Positions 24,704 to 28,576 of a DNA stretch of 28,576 nt are shown here, in pieces. Source of the DNA: Caulobacteraceae bacterium (GTDB lineage Bacteria; Pseudomonadota; Alphaproteobacteria; Caulobacterales; Caulobacteraceae); assembly GCA_947456005.1 (NCBI GenBank), contig CANGRP010000004.1, positions 1 through 28,576 on the forward strand, written 5' to 3'. How positions within the stretch are numbered: the first letter of the stretch is position 1; every line of letters begins with the position of its first letter. A program made the translations under genes and the position numbers. The notes beneath the pieces were generated by a model. The model saw only the letters and a program-made list of their open reading frames with translations, did not search any database and was not told where the DNA came from.

Positions 24704-25921
24704 ATGAGCAGACCTGAATCCCACGGATTCTCCAGCACACGGCTGGCGCGCCTCGACCGGTTCCTGAAGGAAAAGTACCTCGACACGGGCCGGTTGCCCT
24801 GCGCCCATGTCCAGGTCCTTAGGGGCGGTGAGCGGGTCCACGAAAGCGTCCAGGGCCAGTCCGACCTCGAGCGCGGGCGCGCCGCCACCCGGGACGATGT
24901 CTACCGCATCTATTCGATGACCAAGCCGATCACGAGCCTGGCCTTCATGATGCTGGTCGAGGAGGGCGCGGTGTCGCTCGACGACCCGGTCTCCCGCTTC
25001 ATCCCCGATTGGAAGGACCTGGCGGTCTTCTCCGCGGGGACAGGCCCTTACCTGACGACCCCGCCGGCCCGGCCCATGCAGATGGTCGACCTTCTGCGCC
25101 ACACCTCGGGCCTGACCTACGGCTTCCAGACCCGGACCAACATCGACGCGGCCTACCGCAAGCTGAAGGTCGCAGACGCTCACGGGGACCTCGACGCCCA
25201 GGGCTTTGTCGACGCCCTCGCCCGCCTGCCGCTGGAGTTCTCGCCGGGCGAGGCCTGGAACTATTCGGTCTCCACAGATGTCCTGGGCGTGCTGGTCGAA
25301 CGGATTTCCGGCAAGCCCTTCCAGGACTTCCTGTCGGAGCGGATCTTCGCACCCCTCGGCATGACCGAGACTGGCTTCAGCGTCCGCCCGGATCAGGCGG
25401 ACCGGTTCACCGCCTGCTATGCGCCGACGCCCCAGGGCGGACTGACCCTTCAGGACGACCCGGAGACCAGCGCCTATCACCGGACCCCTCGGTTCCATTC
25501 CGGCGGCGGCGGCCTCGTCTCAACGGCGGACGACTATATGAAGTTCTGCCGGATGCTGGTGAACCGAGGCGAGCTGGGCGGCGAACGCCTGATCGCGCCG
25601 GCGACCTTGCGACTTATGGCCTCCAACCATCTGCCCGGCGGACAGGACCTGACCATGCTGTCGCGCTCGCTCTTTTCCGAGGCAACGAATGCCGGCGTGG
25701 GTTTCGGCCTCGGCTTTGCCGTGACCTTCGACCCCGTCCGGGCCATGCTGACCTCCAGCCCAGGCGAGTACTACTGGGGCGGAGCGGCCTCGACGGCCTT
25801 CTGGATCGATCCGATCAAGGATATCGCCGTGGTCTTCCTGACCCAGTTGATGGGCTCGTCCACCTACCCCATCCGGCGCGAGCTCCGGACCCTGGTCTAC
25901 TCGGCGCTGATGGAGCCCTGA
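24704..25921 (+). CDS. Serine hydrolase of the class C beta-lactamase fold (esterase-like)
   Basis: Hydrolase of 405 residues with a beta-lactamase/DD-peptidase fold. The nucleophile motif SMTK (SxxK) is at 71-74 and the second catalytic Tyr at 187 in WNYSVSTD (YxN position reads YSV, as in EstB-type esterases). The KTG-equivalent is probably within YYWGGAASTAFW near the C-terminus; FHSGGGGLVSTADDY is a conserved family block. There is no signal peptide, which points to a cytoplasmic esterase or lipase rather than a periplasmic beta-lactamase. The ATG at 24704 is preceded by GAGGAAA about 9 bases upstream. It is divergent from the acyl-CoA dehydrogenase gene, and the two might act on related acyl substrates, though this is only an inference. 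Confidence 0.9.
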   Translation: MSRPESHGFSSTRLARLDRFLKEKYLDTGRLPCAHVQVLRGGERVHESVQGQSDLERGRAATRDDVYRIYSMTKPITSLAFMMLVEEGAVSLDDPVSRFIPDWKDLAVFSAGTGPYLTTPPARPMQMVDLLRHTSGLTYGFQTRTNIDAAYRKLKVADAHGDLDAQGFVDALARLPLEFSPGEAWNYSVSTDVLGVLVERISGKPFQDFLSERIFAPLGMTETGFSVRPDQADRFTACYAPTPQGGLTLQDDPETSAYHRTPRFHSGGGGLVSTADDYMKFCRMLVNRGELGGERLIAPATLRLMASNHLPGGQDLTMLSRSLFSEATNAGVGFGLGFAVTFDPVRAMLTSSPGEYYWGGAASTAFWIDPIKDIAVVFLTQLMGSSTYPIRRELRTLVYSALMEP

Positions 25922-25927
25922 GCCGGC

Positions 25928-27478
25928 TCAGGGGGTGTCCACGCGCGGCGGCGAGGGAGCCAGGATCGGCGCAGGCTCCTCGCCCTTGGGGGCGAATGTC
26001 GCCAGAAGGCTGGAATTGCGCCAATTGCCCCAACGGTACCAGGCCATGGCGAGCAGGCAGGAGGCGATCGACCCCACCGGGAAGCTGATCCAGACCGCGT
26101 CGGCCCCGAGCCAGGGCTCCAGCAGGACCGCCACCGGGATCCGGATCCCCCACATGGCGATGATCATCGAGATGAGTGGCGGCCAGACCGAGCCCGTCGC
26201 CCGGACGATTCCAGACAGGATGAAGCTCATGCCGAAGGGGATGAAACCCCACAGGACGAAGTAGTTGATGTGCTGGGCGATGGCGATGGACGGGCTGCCC
26301 TCAGGCAGGAAGAGGCGCGGCGCCAGGGGGCCGGCGACATAGATCAACAAGATCGGCAGGGCGCTGAGGAGGGCCGCGTAACCGACGCCGGTCCTGGCCA
26401 CCTGGTCCACCCGGTCCATGCGCCCCGCCCCGACATTCTGGGCCGCCATGGAAGACACCGCCATGCCAAGGGCCATGGCCGGCATCTGGACATAGGCCCA
26501 CATCTGCATGGCCACGCCGTAGGCCGCCGCCGTGGTCGAGCCATAGCTGTTGACGAAGCTCGTCATCGTCAGGGCGGCGAAGGACATGATGAACATCTGC
26601 AGGCCCATGGGCAGGCCCTTGAAGACCAGGCTGCGGATGATGGTGAGGTCGGGGATCAGGTTTCGCAGTTCCCCCGGCCGGGGGATGAGGATCGAGTCCT
26701 TCCGGTGGAGCCAGAAGATGATCGCCGCAAGGGTCAGGCCCTGGCAGATCAGGGTGGCCGAGGCCGATCCGGCTATGCCCATCCGGGGGAAGGGCCCGAA
26801 GCCGGTGATCAGGATCGGATTGAGCACGACCTCCATCGAGATCGCCAGGAGGGCGAAGTAGAACGGGGTCCGCGAGTCCCCGGTCCCCCTCTGCGCCATC
26901 TGCACAAAGGAAAAGAAGTACATGATGGGGATCGCCATGAAGATGACCCGCAGGTAGGTCGTGGCGTCCGCGCGGGCGTCCGCCGGCGTGCCCATGGCCG
27001 CCAGGATGCCCGGTGTGGCCAGGAATCCCGTGAGGCCCACCATCAGGGAGATGGCCAGGAAGAAGATGATGCAGGTGCCGACGACCCGCTTCGCAAGGTC
27101 GCGGTCACCCGACCCGATGGCCTGCCCGATCAGCAGGTTGGCGGACATGGAGACGCCGAACATGGCCCCCATCATCAGGAAGAAGACCTGGTTGGCGTTG
27201 GTGGTCGCCGTCAGGGCGGCGGGGCCGAGCACATGGCTGACCCAGAAGGCGTTGGAGGTGCCGCTGAGGGACTGAAGGATGTTGGTGCCCAGGACCGGCA
27301 GGGCGAAGGTCACGAGGGTGGGACCGATAGGCCCTGTCGTCAGGTCGGGCATTCCCGGACGCCGGCCGGGGCCGCCAGGGCCAAAGCCACCCGGACCGCC
27401 CGGCCCTCCGGGACCGCGGGGCGGACCGCCGCCGAACCCGCCCGTGGGGCCCTCGCGCTTGACGACCGCCGCCTCCAT
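25928..27478 (-). CDS. MATE family efflux transporter with Gly/Pro-rich N-terminal tail
   Basis: Inner-membrane multidrug/toxin exporter of 516 residues, with about 12 hydrophobic segments starting near residue 50 (PIGPTLVTFALPVLGTNILQ). The typical MATE opening DLTTGPIGPTL and internal repeats with GSGDRDLAKR and GAGRMDRVDQVA are present. Residues 12-42 form an unusual tail of mostly Gly and Pro (GPPRGPGGPGGPGGFGPGG), which would lie in the cytoplasm. I placed the start at 27478 because AGGAC and GGGGAAG lie before it; an internal ATG at 27352 would remove the tail but has no better ribosome site. The stop lies 6 bases from that of the convergent hydrolase gene. Substrate unknown. Confidence 0.9.
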   Translation of the reverse strand: MEAAVVKREGPTGGFGGGPPRGPGGPGGPGGFGPGGPGRRPGMPDLTTGPIGPTLVTFALPVLGTNILQSLSGTSNAFWVSHVLGPAALTATTNANQVFFLMMGAMFGVSMSANLLIGQAIGSGDRDLAKRVVGTCIIFFLAISLMVGLTGFLATPGILAAMGTPADARADATTYLRVIFMAIPIMYFFSFVQMAQRGTGDSRTPFYFALLAISMEVVLNPILITGFGPFPRMGIAGSASATLICQGLTLAAIIFWLHRKDSILIPRPGELRNLIPDLTIIRSLVFKGLPMGLQMFIMSFAALTMTSFVNSYGSTTAAAYGVAMQMWAYVQMPAMALGMAVSSMAAQNVGAGRMDRVDQVARTGVGYAALLSALPILLIYVAGPLAPRLFLPEGSPSIAIAQHINYFVLWGFIPFGMSFILSGIVRATGSVWPPLISMIIAMWGIRIPVAVLLEPWLGADAVWISFPVGSIASCLLAMAWYRWGNWRNSSLLATFAPKGEEPAPILAPSPPRVDTP

Positions 27479-27586
27479 GTCCTGGATCTTCCCCGATCTG
27501 AGGGCCTGTCTCCTGCGGGGCGACCCTTGCTGCGACTCCACTCTAGGCCTCGGCGGCGGGCGTCTCAACCCGCCGGGCGGATTCCC

Positions 27587-27610
27587 TTGACGGTCGAACT
27601 CCGCTAGGAC
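27587..27610 (+). promoter_or_regulatory. Possible promoter of the dTDP-glucose dehydratase gene
   Basis: TTGACG (27587-27592) and GCTAGGAC (27603-27610) resemble the Caulobacter housekeeping pattern TTGACGS...GCTANAWC, but with a spacing one base shorter than the stated range. A GANTC site (GATTC, 27580-27584) lies directly upstream. Confidence 0.3.
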
Positions 27611-27642
27611 GTCAGCCAAGGCATGGGAAGGCAGGTTTCCAG

Positions 27643-28576
27643 ATGAAACTCATCGTCACGGGCGGCGCAGGATTCATCGGCTCGGCCGTGGTGCGCCGGG
27701 CCGTCGGCGAGGGGCGGCAGGTGGTGAACCTCGACGCCCTGACCTATTCCGCCAGCCTGGAGAATGTCGCCTCGGTGGCGGGCGACCCCGGATACGCCTT
27801 CGAGCACGCCGACATCTGCGACGCCGCCGCCGTGGCCGCCGCCTTCGAGCGCCACCAGCCGGACGCCGTCATGCACCTAGCTGCGGAGAGCCATAACGAC
27901 CGGGCCATCGACGGTCCCTTGGACTTCGTCCGCACGAACGTGATGGGCACAGCCGTCCTGCTGGAGGCGGCGCGACGCTACTGGTCCGCGCTGCCGCCCG
28001 GCCGCCGCGAGGCCTTCCGCTTCCATCATGTCTCGACGGACGAGGTCTTCGGCGCCCTGGGCGAGGGCGGCGCCTTCAGCGAGGCCACGCCCTACGACCC
28101 CAACTCGCCCTACTCCGCCTCCAAGGCCGGCGCCGACCACCTCGTGCGCGCCTGGGGCCGCACCTACGGCCTGCCGGTGGTGATCACCAACTGCGCCAAC
28201 AATTATGGCCCCTTCCAGTTCCCCGAAAAGCTCATCCCGACGGTGGTGGTGCGGGCCTTGGAGGGCAAGACCATCCCGGTCTACGGCGACGGGCGGCAGG
28301 TGCGCGACTGGCTGCACGTGGACGACCACGCCGAGGCCCTGCTCACCGTGCTGGACCGCGGCCGGCTGGGCGAGACCTACTGCATCGGCGGCGACTCCAC
28401 GCGCCGCAACATCGAGATCGTCCGCATGCTCTGCGAGGCGCTGGACCGCCATGCCCCGGCCAACACGCCGCACGCCGAGAAGATCACCTTCGTCACCGAC
28501 CGGCCGGGCCACGACTTCCGCTACGCCATCGACGCCTCGAAGATCCGCGACGAGCTGGGCTGGACCCCCCGCACGC
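27643..28576 (+). CDS. rfbB: dTDP-glucose 4,6-dehydratase, 3' end missing
   Basis: The first 311 codons of an extended short-chain dehydrogenase that converts dTDP-glucose to dTDP-4-keto-6-deoxyglucose, feeding rhamnose and other deoxysugars into lipopolysaccharide or exopolysaccharide. The NAD-binding motif TGGAGFIGS opens the protein; STDEVFGALG carries the catalytic Thr-Asp-Glu; YSASKAGADHLVRAW gives the YxxxK pair; NCANNYGPFQFPEKLIP and YGDGRQVRDWLHVDDH are family blocks. The segment usually read HLAAESHVDRSI is HLAAESHNDRAI here. The ATG at 27643 has AAGGCAGG upstream. About 40 more residues would be expected beyond the window edge, where the other nucleotide-sugar genes may lie. Confidence 0.94.
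   Translation, partial: MKLIVTGGAGFIGSAVVRRAVGEGRQVVNLDALTYSASLENVASVAGDPGYAFEHADICDAAAVAAAFERHQPDAVMHLAAESHNDRAIDGPLDFVRTNVMGTAVLLEAARRYWSALPPGRREAFRFHHVSTDEVFGALGEGGAFSEATPYDPNSPYSASKAGADHLVRAWGRTYGLPVVITNCANNYGPFQFPEKLIPTVVVRALEGKTIPVYGDGRQVRDWLHVDDHAEALLTVLDRGRLGETYCIGGDSTRRNIEIVRMLCEALDRHAPANTPHAEKITFVTDRPGHDFRYAIDASKIRDELGWTPRT

Noticed and set aside
24554..25498. Upstream in-frame extension of the acyl-CoA dehydrogenase to 757 residues
   Set aside because: It is antisense to the serine hydrolase gene; the real start at 24553 has GGAGGAG upstream and the family N-terminus.
26270..27607. 445-residue open frame on plus, antisense to the MATE gene
   Set aside because: Extreme Gly/Asp/His/Arg composition and no hydrophobic core or motif; it is the complement of a transporter gene.

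Overview
The window is high-GC, gene-dense DNA from an alphaproteobacterium, most likely a Caulobacteraceae member (Phenylobacterium, Caulobacter or Brevundimonas type). The best markers are a GapR-type DUF2312 protein near a TacA-like sigma-54 response regulator, a TrcR/DUF1013 regulator, a MotA stator protein, and short GANTC and TTAACCAT-like motifs in intergenic DNA that fit CcrM/CtrA biology. The genus is an inference from gene content and recalled synteny; no rRNA or other taxonomic marker is present. I found no tRNA, rRNA, CRISPR array, insertion sequence, prophage or attachment site. No gene-free stretch exceeds 300 bases; the longest is the 236-base thiC leader.

Layout, left to right. 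(1) 1-4595, minus strand: a polyamine module, read as puuA-like gamma-glutamylputrescine synthetase, then the binding protein PotF, permeases PotH and PotI, and the ATPase PotG/PotA (cut by the window edge). It couples import of putrescine to the first step of its breakdown. (2) 4670-7452, minus: a TPP riboswitch, thiC, and a DUF4239-type membrane protein 23 bases after thiC. (3) 7491-9674, minus: a PQQ-dependent quinohemoprotein dehydrogenase with a lipoprotein-type signal and a C-terminal cytochrome c domain, ending in a clear terminator. (4) 9877-12237: a TacA-like regulator on plus, facing gapR with a translationally coupled small basic protein, and rpmJ with its own promoter and terminator. 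(5) 12389-15883: an MltB-type lytic transglycosylase, an MFS transporter whose stop codon overlaps it tail to tail, and motA. (6) 15889-18905: the purE-purK operon, a GGDEF protein divergent from it, and two small DUF465 proteins. (7) 18914-24553, minus: TrcR; a three-gene ATGA-coupled operon of acyl-CoA synthetase, NADPH-dependent FMN reductase and a RibBX-type protein (RibB with a degenerate RibA domain); and an acyl-CoA dehydrogenase followed by a terminator. (8) 24704-28576: a beta-lactamase-fold serine hydrolase, a MATE exporter with a Gly/Pro-rich tail, and a 3'-truncated dTDP-glucose 4,6-dehydratase.

Most of the window is ordinary chromosomal housekeeping and metabolism with very tight packing, including six tail-to-tail gene pairs with 22 bases or fewer between stop codons, one of them overlapping. 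The most interesting leads are the acyl-CoA synthetase / flavin reductase / RibBX operon, the unknown basic protein coupled to gapR, and the DUF4239 membrane protein behind thiC. None of these is proven to be a new system from sequence alone.
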